Assembly (NCBI RefSeq): GCF_003984645.1
Contig: NZ_RWKI01000002.1
Location: 62,001 to 126,000 of the forward strand
DNA from: Variovorax sp. MHTC-1
GTDB lineage: Bacteria; Pseudomonadota; Gammaproteobacteria; Burkholderiales; Burkholderiaceae_C
DNA length: 64,000 nucleotides
Direction: 5' to 3'
This document shows positions 1-8,564 of this stretch, one piece after another. A model generated the notes under the pieces. It did no database searches and was not told the origin of the DNA. It worked only from the letters and a program-made list of their open reading frames with translations. Both the position numbers and the translations under genes were made by a program. How positions within the stretch are numbered: position 1 is the stretch's first letter; every line of letters starts with the position of its first letter.

Positions 1-1243
1 GCGCTGGCGGCGCAGGGTCGTCCAGCGCCTGCACCACGCGCGCATCGAAAAGCCCTTGCTGCGCCCGCTGCGCCATCTGCCGCGACGCCTCCGTGGCCGA
101 CACGGCACTGCGCCAGGGCCGCCAGGCCTGCAGGGCGGTCCATGTCGCCGCCACCGGCAGCACGCGATAGACCATCGGGGTGGCGGCCTCGCCGACCCCC
201 CGGAAATGGCCGGAGCCGTCGAGCCGCTCGCCCACCCAGGAGGCAATCTCCGCCTCCTGCTCCAGGCGCCGGATCTGGCGCGCGGCACGCCCGGTCCAGT
301 AGGTGCTGAGCCGGATCTTCTCGCGGTCCTCGATCGTGAGCGGCGCCTGCGGATTCCACAAGGCATTGGGGATGCCAGCCCGGCCCAGTCCGTGCAGCAG
401 GCCGGCACGCGCCACGCGCGCCTGCTCCGCGGGCGCCAGGCCGAGCCGCAGGGCGACCGACGCCGCAAGCCGCGACACCGCGCGCGAATGGCCGACCAGC
501 CACGGCAGCTTGAGGTCGATCGCATCGGCCACGACGGCCAGGCTGACCATGGCATCGGCGGGCTCTCCCGGCTCCGGGGTGTCGAACGAAGGGTCGGGAT
601 CCTGCGCCAGCGCCGTCAGCCAGCGCTCCGCGCATTCGCAGGCCATCGCCACATGAGCGGCCGGATAGTACGTGCCGGCGCGCTCCTTCAGCATCGCCTG
701 CGCGCCCGCGAGCCCATAGACGCGGGCGAAGATTTCGAGATCGCCTGCTAGCGAGACGATCAGGATCGCCAGCGGAATGGCGTCGCCGCGCAGGCCGCGC
801 GGCTGCCCCTGGCCATCCCAGCGCTCGAAGGTGCAGCGCAACGCCTGCGCCACCGAGAGGCGAAGGCCCAGCAGTTCGGCAATCACCGCCGACACCTCGC
901 AGTGGATCGCCGAGATCTCGCCGACGCGCTGCGGCAGCGACTCGGGCGCCACCAGGAGATGGATCCGGTCCATCTGCAGTGCGAGCATGGCGGCGCGTCC
1001 CGCCACGTCGTCGCTGATGGTCTGCGCGACGTCGGCTGCGTTGGCCGTGCAGCCGGCCCAGCGCAGCAGCGCTACCTGCAGCAGGTCGGCGCGCATCCCG
1101 GTCTCGAGCCCGAGCGCCTGCGCCAGCGCATCGGCCAGCTTCGCGACGCGGCAGGAATGGCCGATCGGCTGTCCCATGCTGAGGTCGCCCATGAAGGCCA
1201 GCGCCTTCAGGGCGTCGATGCGATGGATGCTTTCCGGATTCAC
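1..1243 (-). CDS. Degenerate HD-GYP domain protein (3' end outside window)
   Basis: Reading the minus strand from a GTG at 1243 gives an open frame to the window edge (at least 414 residues). It has the layout of HD-GYP phosphodiesterase-like proteins: a first helical segment with HS near residue 29, then a second with HSRAVSRLA near 250 and LLHGLGR near 280, and ERLDGSG near 340. Active HD-GYP enzymes carry an HD pair and an HH/GYP motif. Here the HD pair reads HG, the earlier LLHD-like position reads LLRW, and GYP is lost, so c-di-GMP hydrolysis is doubtful and a sensory role is more likely. The frame stays open upstream of the GTG, so the true start could lie slightly further up. It is divergent from the LuxR-type regulator at 1362. 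In related proteins a LuxR DNA-binding domain can follow; that part would be outside the window. Confidence 0.7.
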   Translation of the reverse strand, partial: MNPESIHRIDALKALAFMGDLSMGQPIGHSCRVAKLADALAQALGLETGMRADLLQVALLRWAGCTANAADVAQTISDDVAGRAAMLALQMDRIHLLVAPESLPQRVGEISAIHCEVSAVIAELLGLRLSVAQALRCTFERWDGQGQPRGLRGDAIPLAILIVSLAGDLEIFARVYGLAGAQAMLKERAGTYYPAAHVAMACECAERWLTALAQDPDPSFDTPEPGEPADAMVSLAVVADAIDLKLPWLVGHSRAVSRLAASVALRLGLAPAEQARVARAGLLHGLGRAGIPNALWNPQAPLTIEDREKIRLSTYWTGRAARQIRRLEQEAEIASWVGERLDGSGHFRGVGEAATPMVYRVLPVAATWTALQAWRPWRSAVSATEASRQMAQRAQQGLFDARVVQALDDPAPPA

Positions 1244-1361
1244 TGTTCTGCTGCCGGCGGTGCTGCGATGGGACGACGATTTTGGCCGAAGGCGCGGTGA
1301 CCGGCCCGCATCGGACATTCGACCGATACCGCATGCGCGGCCCGCACCACACAGTCGGCGC

Positions 1362-2069
1362 ATGAGAAAGAGAATCAATGTGCTGGTCAGGCATTCCGAA
1401 CCGCTGCTCGGCGTCGGCCTGGTGGCCGCGCTGCGGCAGCAGCCCGATTTCGAAGTGTTCGTGCACGGCGTCGACGAGCCCGCGGGAAGCAGCATCGACG
1501 TGGTGGTTGCCGACTACCAGGCCGGCCTGGCGCTGGCCGCCGGCCTGCGGCGCGATGCCGGGCCTGCGGCGCGGGCGCGCGCGAAGGTAATGGTCGTGGC
1601 CATGAGCGGCCGCGAGCACGAGATCCGCCTGGCGCTCGAAGGCGGCGTTCACGGCTACCTGCTGCTGGGCTGCGGCATCGAGGACCTGGCCGCCGGCGTT
1701 CGCAGCCTGGGCCGCGGCGCGCGCTACCTGTCTCCGGCCGCCGCGCAATGCCTCGCCGAGAGCCTGGCGCGCGAAGCGCTGACGGTGCGCGAGGCGGACG
1801 TGCTGCGCCTGCTGGCGCTCGGCCACAGCAACAAGGCGATCGCGCGCGAGCTCGGGATCGCGGTCGGCACGGTCAAGGCGCACGTCAAGCGCATCCTGGA
1901 GAAGCTCGGCGCGACGACCCGCACCGAAGCGGCGAGCATCGCCGTGCGGCACGGGCTGCTGGAGGTGCCGGCGCCCGCCGCGGGCGCGCCGGCGATCCAT
2001 GCCTCGACAGCGACGCCGATGGCAAGCCGGGCCGATCGAAGGATCGCGCAGAGCGCGTGGGTCGCCTGA
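1362..2069 (+). CDS. LuxR/NarL-family regulator with pseudo-receiver domain
   Basis: 235-residue protein with an N-terminal receiver-like domain (about 1-120) and a C-terminal LuxR helix-turn-helix (about 140-205, core LTVREADVLRLLALGHSNKA). The receiver keeps an Asp in VVVAD but lacks the usual acidic pair near the N-terminus (it reads VLVRHSEP) and the conserved Lys near residue 105 (GYLLLGC). Phosphorylation by the normal Mg2+-dependent route therefore looks unlikely. The ATG at 1362 fits the family N-terminus (MRKRINVLV), although no good Shine-Dalgarno is visible. It is divergent from the degenerate HD-GYP gene, with about 118 bp between the starts, which suggests a shared control region. 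The C-terminal 30 residues are low-complexity Ala-rich. Confidence 0.85.
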   Translation: MRKRINVLVRHSEPLLGVGLVAALRQQPDFEVFVHGVDEPAGSSIDVVVADYQAGLALAAGLRRDAGPAARARAKVMVVAMSGREHEIRLALEGGVHGYLLLGCGIEDLAAGVRSLGRGARYLSPAAAQCLAESLAREALTVREADVLRLLALGHSNKAIARELGIAVGTVKAHVKRILEKLGATTRTEAASIAVRHGLLEVPAPAAGAPAIHASTATPMASRADRRIAQSAWVA

Positions 2070-2110
2070 AACGCGCGGGTGGCGCCGCGGATGCGCGACA
2101 CTGTCGCTCG

Positions 2111-2671
2111 ATGCAGTCCGCTTCCAATTCCGGCGCCATGCCCGTTCCTTCTTTGCAGCGCCCGACGCTGCGCTTCCTGTTCGCACACCCCGCACACCTG
2201 ATCGCGCTGGGCTTCGGCTCGGGGCTGCCGCGCCGCGCGCCGGGCACGGTGGGCACGCTGTGGGCCTGGGCCGCCTTCCTGGTCATGCAGCGCTGGCTCT
2301 CGACGCCGACGATCGGCTGGGTGATCCTCGCTTCGCTGCCGATCGGCTGGTGGGCCTGCACGGTGACCGCGCGCCACATGAACGTCGCCGATCCGGGCAG
2401 CATCGTGTGGGACGAAGTGGTCGCCTTCTGGCTGGTGCTGTGGCTGGTGATGCCGGCGGGGCTGCTGGCGCAGGCCGTCGCCTTCGCGCTGTTCCGCCTC
2501 TTCGATGCCGCCAAGCCCGGGCCGGTGGGCTGGGCCGACAAGCTCTTCAAGCAGCGCGACACCGCGCCGGGCGCGGTGCATTGGGGCGCGGCGGGCTTCG
2601 GCATCCTCTTCGACGACTTGGTGGCGGCCTTCTGTACCCTGCTGGTGATCGCCGCCTGGCACGGATGGTGA
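2111..2671 (+). CDS. pgpA: Phosphatidylglycerophosphatase A
   Basis: 186-residue inner-membrane enzyme that dephosphorylates phosphatidylglycerol phosphate, the last step of phosphatidylglycerol synthesis. The PgpA signature is clear: GFGSGLPRRAPGTVGTLWA early, then DPGSIVWDEVVAFW, and FRLFDAAKPGPVGWADK, with several hydrophobic helices between. The acidic residues in VWDEV and in LFDAAKP are the expected metal/phosphate ligands for the family. The ATG at 2111 gives MQSASNSGAMPVPSL before the conserved core; the internal ATG at MPVPSL is an alternative. It lies just upstream of cinA with a short overlap or abutment, an order common in beta- and gammaproteobacteria (often thiL-pgpA-cinA; thiL is not seen here). 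Confidence 0.93.
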   Translation: MQSASNSGAMPVPSLQRPTLRFLFAHPAHLIALGFGSGLPRRAPGTVGTLWAWAAFLVMQRWLSTPTIGWVILASLPIGWWACTVTARHMNVADPGSIVWDEVVAFWLVLWLVMPAGLLAQAVAFALFRLFDAAKPGPVGWADKLFKQRDTAPGAVHWGAAGFGILFDDLVAAFCTLLVIAAWHGW

Positions 2672-2676
2672 ACGCG

Positions 2677-3180
2677 ATGGACAACCACGAATCCGAAGAC
2701 GACACGCCGGCGCTGGCCGGTCTGCTGGCCGAACTGCTGCAGCAAAAGGGCTGGATGCTCGCCACCGCCGAGAGCTGCACCGGGGGGCTGATCGCCGGCG
2801 CCTGCACCGAGCTCTCGGGCTCCAGCCTCTGGTTCGAACGCGGCTTCGTCACCTACTCCAACGCGGCGAAGACCGAGCTGCTGGGCGTCGACGCCGCGCT
2901 GATCGCGGCGCACGGCGCGGTCAGCGAGCCGGTCGCGCGCGCGATGGCCGAGGGCGCGCTGGCGCGCTCGCAGGCGCAGGCCGCGGTGTCGGTCACCGGC
3001 GTGGCCGGCCCCACCGGCGGCACCGCCGAGAAGCCGGTCGGCACGGTCTGGTTCGGCTGGTCGTTCGCAGGTCGCGTGCACACCGAACGCCGCCGCTTCG
3101 ACGGCGACCGCGCCGCGGTGCGCGCCGCCACCGTGCGGCATGCGCTGCAGACGCTGGTGAACCTGCTGCGCGCAGGCTAG
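2677..3180 (+). CDS. pncC: CinA C-terminal family nicotinamide-nucleotide amidohydrolase
   Basis: 167-residue protein matching the stand-alone CinA C-terminal domain (PncC), which deamidates nicotinamide mononucleotide to nicotinic acid mononucleotide for NAD salvage. Diagnostic motif TAESCTGG at about 30-37 contains the catalytic Ser; SVTGVAGPTGGTAEKPVGTV follows in the middle of the protein. I chose ATG 2677 because GGTGA lies five bases upstream; an ATG at 2665, overlapping the pgpA stop, is an alternative that adds four residues. Translationally linked to pgpA. The N-terminal CinA (MoaB-like) domain found in some homologues is absent, which is usual for proteobacterial PncC. Confidence 0.92.
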   Translation: MDNHESEDDTPALAGLLAELLQQKGWMLATAESCTGGLIAGACTELSGSSLWFERGFVTYSNAAKTELLGVDAALIAAHGAVSEPVARAMAEGALARSQAQAAVSVTGVAGPTGGTAEKPVGTVWFGWSFAGRVHTERRRFDGDRAAVRAATVRHALQTLVNLLRAG

Positions 3181-3207
3181 GGTCTTTTGACCCTAAGATG
3201 CCCGCCC

Positions 3208-3693
3208 ATGCAAAACGAAGAAACCATCCAGCGCCTCTACCAGGCCTTCGCGAAGCTCGATGCCGACGCGATGGCCGCCTGCTACGCGCCGGATGCGCGC
3301 TTCGACGACGAGGCCTTCTCGCTCAAGGGCGCGCGCGAGGTCGGCGGCATGTGGAAGATGCTCTGCGAAGCCACGCGCGCCAAGGGCGCCGATGTCTGGA
3401 AGCTTAGCTGGCGCGACGTGAAAGCCGACGCCTCCACCGGCAGCGCCCACTGGGATGCACACTACCGCTTCAGCGCCACCGGCCGCCTGGTCGACAATTC
3501 GATCGACTCCAGCTTCACCTTCACGCCGGCCAGCTTGATCGCCACCCAGCGCGACCGCTTCGATTTTTGGGCCTGGTCGCGCCAGGCGCTCGGCACGCCG
3601 GGTCTGCTGCTCGGCTGGTCGCCGGTGCTGAAGAACAAGGTGCGCGCCGGCGCCGCGAAGAACCTGGCCGCCTACCTGGCCCGCAACCCCTGA
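3208..3693 (+). CDS. NTF2-like (SnoaL-type) protein
   Basis: 161-residue protein of the nuclear-transport-factor-2 fold. The opening helix with the EETIQRLYQAFAKLDADAMA pattern followed by CYAPDARFDDEAFSLKG is typical of small ketosteroid-isomerase-like proteins. Members bind small hydrophobic molecules or act as isomerases or scaffolds; nothing here fixes the substrate. I took ATG 3208 rather than the ATG at 3187 because the upstream piece (MTLRCPP) is not family-like. It sits 28 bases after cinA and just before a GNAT gene, so it may share their transcript. Confidence 0.8.
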   Translation: MQNEETIQRLYQAFAKLDADAMAACYAPDARFDDEAFSLKGAREVGGMWKMLCEATRAKGADVWKLSWRDVKADASTGSAHWDAHYRFSATGRLVDNSIDSSFTFTPASLIATQRDRFDFWAWSRQALGTPGLLLGWSPVLKNKVRAGAAKNLAAYLARNP

Positions 3694-3698
3694 ACACC

Positions 3699-4007
3699 AT
3701 GGCAGACATCAAGATCACCAACCAGCCCGCGCAGCACCGCTACGAGGCCCACATCGAAGGCCAGCTCGCCGGCTACTGCGAATACAACCTGCTCAGCGAA
3801 GCGGTGATGTTCACCCACACCGAGGTCCTGCCCGAGCACGAAGGCAAGGGCGTCGGCTCGGCCATCGCCAGGCACGTGCTCGACGAGGCGCGGGCCGAGG
3901 GCAAGCAGGTGATCCCGGTGTGCCAGTTCATCGCCGGCTGGATCCGCAAGCACCGCGAGTACGCCGAGCTCGTGCGGCCCGACGTGCAGCGCGCCTTCAA
4001 GATCTGA
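3699..4007 (+). CDS. GNAT-family N-acetyltransferase (YidJ/Gcn5-like, small)
   Basis: 102-residue minimal GNAT domain. It shows the acetyl-CoA pyrophosphate-binding stretch EGKGVGSAIARHVLDEARA in the middle and the VIPVCQFIAGWIRKH motif, which marks the small COG2388/YjdJ-type acetyltransferases. The substrate is unknown. Starts six bases after the NTF2-like gene's stop, so probably co-transcribed. Its 3' end overlaps the convergent MFS gene by 11 bases, leaving no room for a conventional terminator. Confidence 0.88.
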   Translation: MADIKITNQPAQHRYEAHIEGQLAGYCEYNLLSEAVMFTHTEVLPEHEGKGVGSAIARHVLDEARAEGKQVIPVCQFIAGWIRKHREYAELVRPDVQRAFKI

Positions 4008-5226
4008 AGGCCGCGCCGGGCTTCGGCAGCCAGGCGAAGGCTGCGGCGCCGGCGACCAGCAGGAAGGCGATGGTCGCCAGCACCACCTTGAAGGTTTCGA
4101 TGCCGTAAGCCGCGGCCACCGAGGCCACGGCGCCGGTGAGCCATTGCATCAGCGCCACGCCGAGGAACATCGCCATCGTGAACACCGCCATCGCGCGGCC
4201 GGTGAGCGCCACCGGGTAGGCGACCCGCACGTCGGCGTACTGCCAGACGATGAAGCCGGAGACGAGTCCGATCAGCATCGTGGCCGCGATGTCGAGCCAG
4301 GCCGCGTTCAAAAAGGCGATGGCGGCGAACAGGCCCGCATAGGCCAGCGCGCACAGCACGATGCGCCGGCGGCGCGCCGGGCCGTCGCGGTCGAAGCGGC
4401 CGAACAGCGGAGGGCCGACGAGCGAAATGACGGAAACGGCGAGCGCCACGTTGCCGCTTTGCACCAGCGAATAGCCGTGCCGCTCGATCAGCAGCGGGCC
4501 GAGCCACAGCCCGCGCAGCGAGATGAAGGCGGCATAGGTCACCGCGCCGAGCAGCAGGATGCCCAGCGTGTGCGGCATCGCGAACAGCGTGCCGAACTGG
4601 CGCAGCGCCGCCGGCACCGATTCCCTCGGCTGCGCGCCTTCGCGCGCCGGCTCGCGCACCCACAGCAGGATCGCCAGCCAGGCCGCCACCGAAGCCACGC
4701 CGAGCACGACGAAGCCCGCGCGCCACGAATGCGCCTGCACCAGCCACGCGAGCGGCGTGCCGGTCGCGAGCATGCCGACGCCGCCGATGCCGAGCACCAG
4801 CCCGGAGACCGAGGCGAAGCGCGCCGCCGGAAAGTGGCGCGCAATGAACACCGTGCACACCAGGAAGGCCGGCGCGCAGCCGACGCCGATCAGCACCTGG
4901 CCGGCCACCAGCACGAGGTAGTCGGTGGACAGCGCCGAGACCACCGCGCCGACGATGGCGAGCGGAAAGGCCGTCAAGACCGTGCGCCGCACGCCGTACA
5001 GGTCGATGCCGATGCCCATGAAGAGCTGCATCGCGCCGAAGGCGAAGTGGAAAGAGCCCGAGAAAACGCCCAGGTCCTGCGCCGAGAGCTTGAAATCCGC
5101 CTGCAGCTGCCCGGCCATGATCGCGCCCACGGTGCGGTAGGCCTGGCTCAGCGCGAAGGCGGTGCACAGGGCCAGCACCATGGCCCAGGCGCGGTTCAAG
5201 GGAAGTGCCAGCGACGCCGCGCTCAC
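3997..5226 (-). CDS. MFS transporter
   Basis: 409-residue major facilitator with about twelve hydrophobic segments. The loop between helices 2 and 3 has GIDLYGVRRTVL, a form of the MFS A-motif. Substrate is not evident. The start is GTG 5226, preceded by GGAG at good spacing (ACGGAGCGATCACC). A longer reading frame continues upstream to about 5334, but that extension is encoded by an interspersed repeat (5265-5361) and should not be included. Tail-to-tail with the GNAT gene (11-base overlap). Confidence 0.85.
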   Translation of the reverse strand: MSAASLALPLNRAWAMVLALCTAFALSQAYRTVGAIMAGQLQADFKLSAQDLGVFSGSFHFAFGAMQLFMGIGIDLYGVRRTVLTAFPLAIVGAVVSALSTDYLVLVAGQVLIGVGCAPAFLVCTVFIARHFPAARFASVSGLVLGIGGVGMLATGTPLAWLVQAHSWRAGFVVLGVASVAAWLAILLWVREPAREGAQPRESVPAALRQFGTLFAMPHTLGILLLGAVTYAAFISLRGLWLGPLLIERHGYSLVQSGNVALAVSVISLVGPPLFGRFDRDGPARRRRIVLCALAYAGLFAAIAFLNAAWLDIAATMLIGLVSGFIVWQYADVRVAYPVALTGRAMAVFTMAMFLGVALMQWLTGAVASVAAAYGIETFKVVLATIAFLLVAGAAAFAWLPKPGAAFRS

Positions 5227-5264
5227 GGTGATCGCTCCGTCACGCCGCCGGGAACGCGATGCCA

Positions 5265-5361
5265 GGAACACCGCGGAACCGGCTTTGCCGGGCCGCTGGT
5301 GTTTCCCCCGGTGAGGGGGTTGGCGCAGCGACACGAAGTGCGCGAAGCCTGGGGGAGAGCT
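5265..5361 (-). repeat. Interspersed hairpin-rich repeat, copy 1
   Basis: About 97 bp, read on the minus strand from AGCTCTCCCCCAGGCTTCGC to CCGCGGTGTTCC. It is closely similar over its whole length to 30760-30853. It contains two stem-loops: CCAACCCCCTCACCGGGGG, and an outer AACACC/GGTGTT enclosing CCGGC/GCCGG. It begins at the stop codon of the upstream gene on the same strand (SEC-C protein), exactly as copy 2 begins after the stop codon of cytochrome b561. Reading it as protein yields false N-terminal extensions of the downstream gene. Confidence 0.85.
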
Positions 5362-6142
5362 ATTGCCCGTGGCATTTCTTGTATTTTTTGCCGCTGCCGC
5401 AGGGGCAGGGGTCGTTCCGGCCGGGCGTCGCTTCCTTGCGGATCGTCTCCACGCGCGGCCCCATGCTGCGCCAGAGCTGGCGCAGGTCGTACACGGCCCA
5501 GATCGCGGCGCCGAAATCGTCCAGGCGCTGCTGGCTCACGCTCGGCGGGCCGTCCTCGCTGTACATCGATACGTCGGGTTTGGCGCGGTCGTCCTCGGTC
5601 AGGGTGACGATGGTGTCGAGCGCCTCGTCGAGCATCCGCGCCGCCTCCTTGTCGCGCGGCGGGGCCCATTCCTCGGGCCAGTTCTCGACCGCGAACATGA
5701 AGCCGAGCGCCCAGACCTGCGCAAACGAAGGGATGGCCTCGCCCTCCATCTCGGCGCGCTCCTCCTCGGGCAGCGCCGCGATCGCGCCGCGCGTGTCCAG
5801 CACTTCGGGCTGCCAGGCGCGCTCGTCGTCGAGCGACTGCACGTCGGCGTCCAGCCCCTCGGCGATCTCGCGCCAGCGCCGCTTCCAGCGCCAGACGAAC
5901 TCCATGTGCTGCGCCGGCACGAAGCTCTCGCCCAGCAGCACCGGCCAGTATTCGGCCGGCTCGATGGGCCGGCGCGTGCACACCAGCGCGGCCATGAAGC
6001 CCTCGCAGAACTCCCATTGCGGGATCTCGTCGTCGTGCTCGCGCATGGCGTCAAGCGCCTGGTCGAGGGCATCGAAATCGTCGGGGCCGAGAGGTGCGTC
6101 GTCGGGGCGGGAAGTGGGTGTAGCGGAGTCGATGGTCGTCAT
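5360..6142 (-). CDS. UPF0149/YecA-family protein with C-terminal SEC-C zinc motif
   Basis: 260-residue protein. The first ~190 residues are acidic and helical, like YgfB/YecA (UPF0149). The C-terminus is [18 protein letters not shown], the zinc-binding SEC-C motif also found at the tail of SecA. Such proteins are often linked to the Sec translocase or ribosome, but their role is not settled. Start chosen at ATG 6142 (MTTIDSATP); the 18-residue upstream extension is not family-like. Its stop codon TAG opens repeat copy 1. Confidence 0.87.
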   Translation of the reverse strand: MTTIDSATPTSRPDDAPLGPDDFDALDQALDAMREHDDEIPQWEFCEGFMAALVCTRRPIEPAEYWPVLLGESFVPAQHMEFVWRWKRRWREIAEGLDADVQSLDDERAWQPEVLDTRGAIAALPEEERAEMEGEAIPSFAQVWALGFMFAVENWPEEWAPPRDKEAARMLDEALDTIVTLTEDDRAKPDVSMYSEDGPPSVSQQRLDDFGAAIWAVYDLRQLWRSMGPRVETIRKEATPGRNDPCPCGSGKKYKKCHGQ

Positions 6143-6283
6143 GGCGTTGCGGCGGCAGCCCTCTATGATGCAGCAGGGTTCTGGGAGACACACCATTTCA
6201 ACACCGCCGCTTTCGCCGTTTCCTGCGCGTTACAGCGCCTTTGCGCCGTGCGCGCTCGGCCCGATCGCCAGCCTGCCAGCCCC

Positions 6284-7201
6284 ATGAACCCTGTGAAACG
6301 AGGCACGCGCGTCCAGACGCGCAAGGGCCAGGCTTCGGCGCCGGCGCCGCTGGAGGCGAGCGCGCCGCCGCTGGAAGCCGGCGACTACGCGGAATTCCTG
6401 CGCACCATGCTGCCGCAGCAGCAGAAGGCGGTGGCCAGCCACCGGCTCGGCAGCGAGCGGGTATGGCTCAAGAAGGCCGGCCCGCCCCACGGCAAGCTGG
6501 GCTACCACCTGATGGCGGCGGTCGCCGGCCTGCTGCGGCTGGACGTGCTGACGCCGGTGCCGAATCCGGGCGGCGAGGCCGCCATCGCAACCGAGGCGCG
6601 GCGCCTGCGCGCGCTGGGCGCGGCCGGCCTGCGCGTGCCGGCGGTGCTGGCCCAGCAGCCGGACGGCCTGCTGATCTCCGACCTGGGCGAGAGCGGCCGG
6701 CCGCCGGTGGTGCTGCAGGAGCGGCTCGAACACGCCGCGGCCGCGGGCCCGGCCGCCCTGCTCTCGGTCTGGCGCGAAGGCCTGGCCGCCATCGCCACCG
6801 TCCATGCGCACGGCGCCTATCTGAGCCAAGCCTTCGACCGCAACCTCGTGCAATGCCCCGACGGCGTCATCGGCTACATCGACTTCGAGGACGACCCGGG
6901 CGAGACGCTGCCGCTGGCCGAGTGCCAGGTGCGCGACTGGCTCAGCTACCTGCACTCCACCGCCATGCTGGTGCGCGCCGCGTCGCCCCAGGCGGCCGGC
7001 GCGCGCTGGCACGCGGCGATGGCAGATGAAAGCGACGCAGTGCGCGAGCGGCTGGCCCTGGCGGCGCGGCGCATGCGCTGGCTTCGGCACCTGCCGGCCG
7101 GCCGGCGCTGGGGCCGGGACACGCAGCGCTCGCGCGCGGTGGCACGGCTGCTGGCGCGCTGGTACGGCCACGAGCTGCCCGCGCCGCCGCCGACGGACTG
7201 A
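6284..7201 (+). CDS. Small serine/threonine kinase-fold protein (RIO/BUD32/Kdo-kinase-like)
   Basis: 305-residue soluble protein. A catalytic-loop-like segment HAHGAYLSQAFDRNLV (about 175-190) and a metal-binding-loop-like GYIDFEDDP (about 202-210) match the HGxxxxNxL...IDFED pattern of RIO/BUD32 and lipopolysaccharide (Kdo/WaaP) kinases. The glycine-rich loop is not obvious, and the usual catalytic Asp after HG is a Tyr, although an Asp occurs seven residues on (FDRN). The first 30 residues are basic and low-complexity. Acceptor unknown; a lipid, sugar or protein kinase role is possible. Convergent with the T1SS operon downstream. Confidence 0.65.
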   Translation: MNPVKRGTRVQTRKGQASAPAPLEASAPPLEAGDYAEFLRTMLPQQQKAVASHRLGSERVWLKKAGPPHGKLGYHLMAAVAGLLRLDVLTPVPNPGGEAAIATEARRLRALGAAGLRVPAVLAQQPDGLLISDLGESGRPPVVLQERLEHAAAAGPAALLSVWREGLAAIATVHAHGAYLSQAFDRNLVQCPDGVIGYIDFEDDPGETLPLAECQVRDWLSYLHSTAMLVRAASPQAAGARWHAAMADESDAVRERLALAARRMRWLRHLPAGRRWGRDTQRSRAVARLLARWYGHELPAPPPTD

Positions 7202-7226
7202 GCCGCCGGCGGTCAGCAATTCTTCA

Positions 7227-8564
7227 TCAGCGCTCCCGCACGGCGCGGCGCAGCACCTGCGTGACCGGCTCCACCAGGTACTGAAGCGGCGTGCGCTCGT
7301 CTCCCTTGACGTAGATCTCGGCCGGCATGCCGGCCAGCAGTTTCAGATCCCCTGCCGTCGCCAATGAAGCCGGGTCGGCCTCGACCAGCACCGAGTAGTA
7401 GGGGACATGGGTCGCGCGATCGATCAGGCGGTCGGCCGACACGTAGACCACCTTGCCGCGCACCAGCTGCGTGGTGCGGTACGTGAACGCGGTGAAACGG
7501 ATGTCGGCTGCCTGGCCGCGATGGATCCGGCCAATGTCCTCGGTGCGAACGCGCGCATCGGTCACCAGCCGGGTGTCGTCCGGCACGACGTCGGCGATCG
7601 TCTCGCGCGGCGGGATCACCGAACCGGGCGTCGAATACTTCAGGTCGATGATTTCGCCGCTGGCCGGCGCCGTGATGACCTGGCGCGCCGACGCATCGAG
7701 CGACTTGCGCCGCTCCTGCTCGATCTCGGACAGCCGCGCCGCCGTGACCTTCAGCTGGTCGCTCGCATGCTGGCGGTAGTCGCTCTCCAGCGAGCGGATG
7801 CGCAGATCGGCATCGACCGTGCGCTGCTCGGCGCGCGCCAGCTCCGCGCGCCGTTCCTCGATCTTCACGCCGTAGTCGGCCACAGTGCCTTCCAGTTGGG
7901 CGATGCGGGTGGCCGAGATGAAGCCGTCCTTGAGCAGCTTCCGGTTGGTCTCGAGATCGCTTTTCTGGAACTTGATCGAATCGCTCGCCTGCGCGATCTG
8001 CGCGCGCAGCGCGACGATTTCTTCAGCGACCTTCTCGCGCTGCGAACGCAGCAAGCGCACCTGTCCCACGAGCGCATCGCGCCGCGCATCGAACAGCGAG
8101 CGTTCCTTCGCCAACTGCTCGGCCAGGCGCGGATCGCTTCCCGCAGTCTCGATCACGTCCGGCGGGAAGGTGATCGCGCGCGCCATGGTCTGCTCGGCGT
8201 CGAGTCGCGCCAGGCTCGCGCGCTCGGTCTTGACGCGATGGTCCAGCCGGTTCCTGTCGGCATCCACCGACACGTCGCCCAGCACCAGCAACGGCTCTCC
8301 CTGCCGCACGCGCTGGCCATCGCGCACCAGGACCTCGCGCACGATGCCGCCCTCGGCATGCTGCACCGGACGCCGGTTCAGGTCCACCTTCACGTAGGCC
8401 TGTGCCACGACGGCGGACGACAGCGGCGCGAAGCTCATCCAGGCGGCTGCCGGCAGCAATCCGCAGACGAGCACGGCCATGCCCCAGTGCGTCAGGCGAC
8501 GCGCGTCGCGCACCTGGAGTGCCAGGGGATCATTGGCCGCGACGGCATTCGCGGCGTTGTTCAT
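7227..8564 (-). CDS. Type I secretion periplasmic adaptor (HlyD family)
   Basis: 445-residue membrane fusion protein. One N-terminal transmembrane helix (about 28-48) is followed by a lipoyl half-motif (GGIVREVLVRDGQRVRQGEP), a long alpha-helical hairpin (about 105-270), the second lipoyl half (ITAPASGEIIDLKYSTPGSV) and a beta-barrel domain ending in PLQYLVEPVTQVLRRAVRE, the usual PrtE/HlyD C-terminus. It bridges the ABC exporter to an outer-membrane TolC-like channel. Its ATG overlaps the stop of the ABC gene by four bases (ATGA), so the two are translationally coupled. No tolC gene is nearby; the channel must be encoded elsewhere. Confidence 0.94.
   Translation of the reverse strand: MNNAANAVAANDPLALQVRDARRLTHWGMAVLVCGLLPAAAWMSFAPLSSAVVAQAYVKVDLNRRPVQHAEGGIVREVLVRDGQRVRQGEPLLVLGDVSVDADRNRLDHRVKTERASLARLDAEQTMARAITFPPDVIETAGSDPRLAEQLAKERSLFDARRDALVGQVRLLRSQREKVAEEIVALRAQIAQASDSIKFQKSDLETNRKLLKDGFISATRIAQLEGTVADYGVKIEERRAELARAEQRTVDADLRIRSLESDYRQHASDQLKVTAARLSEIEQERRKSLDASARQVITAPASGEIIDLKYSTPGSVIPPRETIADVVPDDTRLVTDARVRTEDIGRIHRGQAADIRFTAFTYRTTQLVRGKVVYVSADRLIDRATHVPYYSVLVEADPASLATAGDLKLLAGMPAEIYVKGDERTPLQYLVEPVTQVLRRAVRER

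Noticed and set aside
5227..5334. N-terminal extension of the MFS protein upstream of 5226
   Set aside because: The extension is the translated interspersed repeat; GTG 5226 has a good ribosome-binding site.
4144..5607. 487-residue plus-strand frame opposite the MFS gene
   Set aside because: Composition (His/Arg/Gln-rich) and lack of any domain mark it as antisense shadow of a membrane protein gene.
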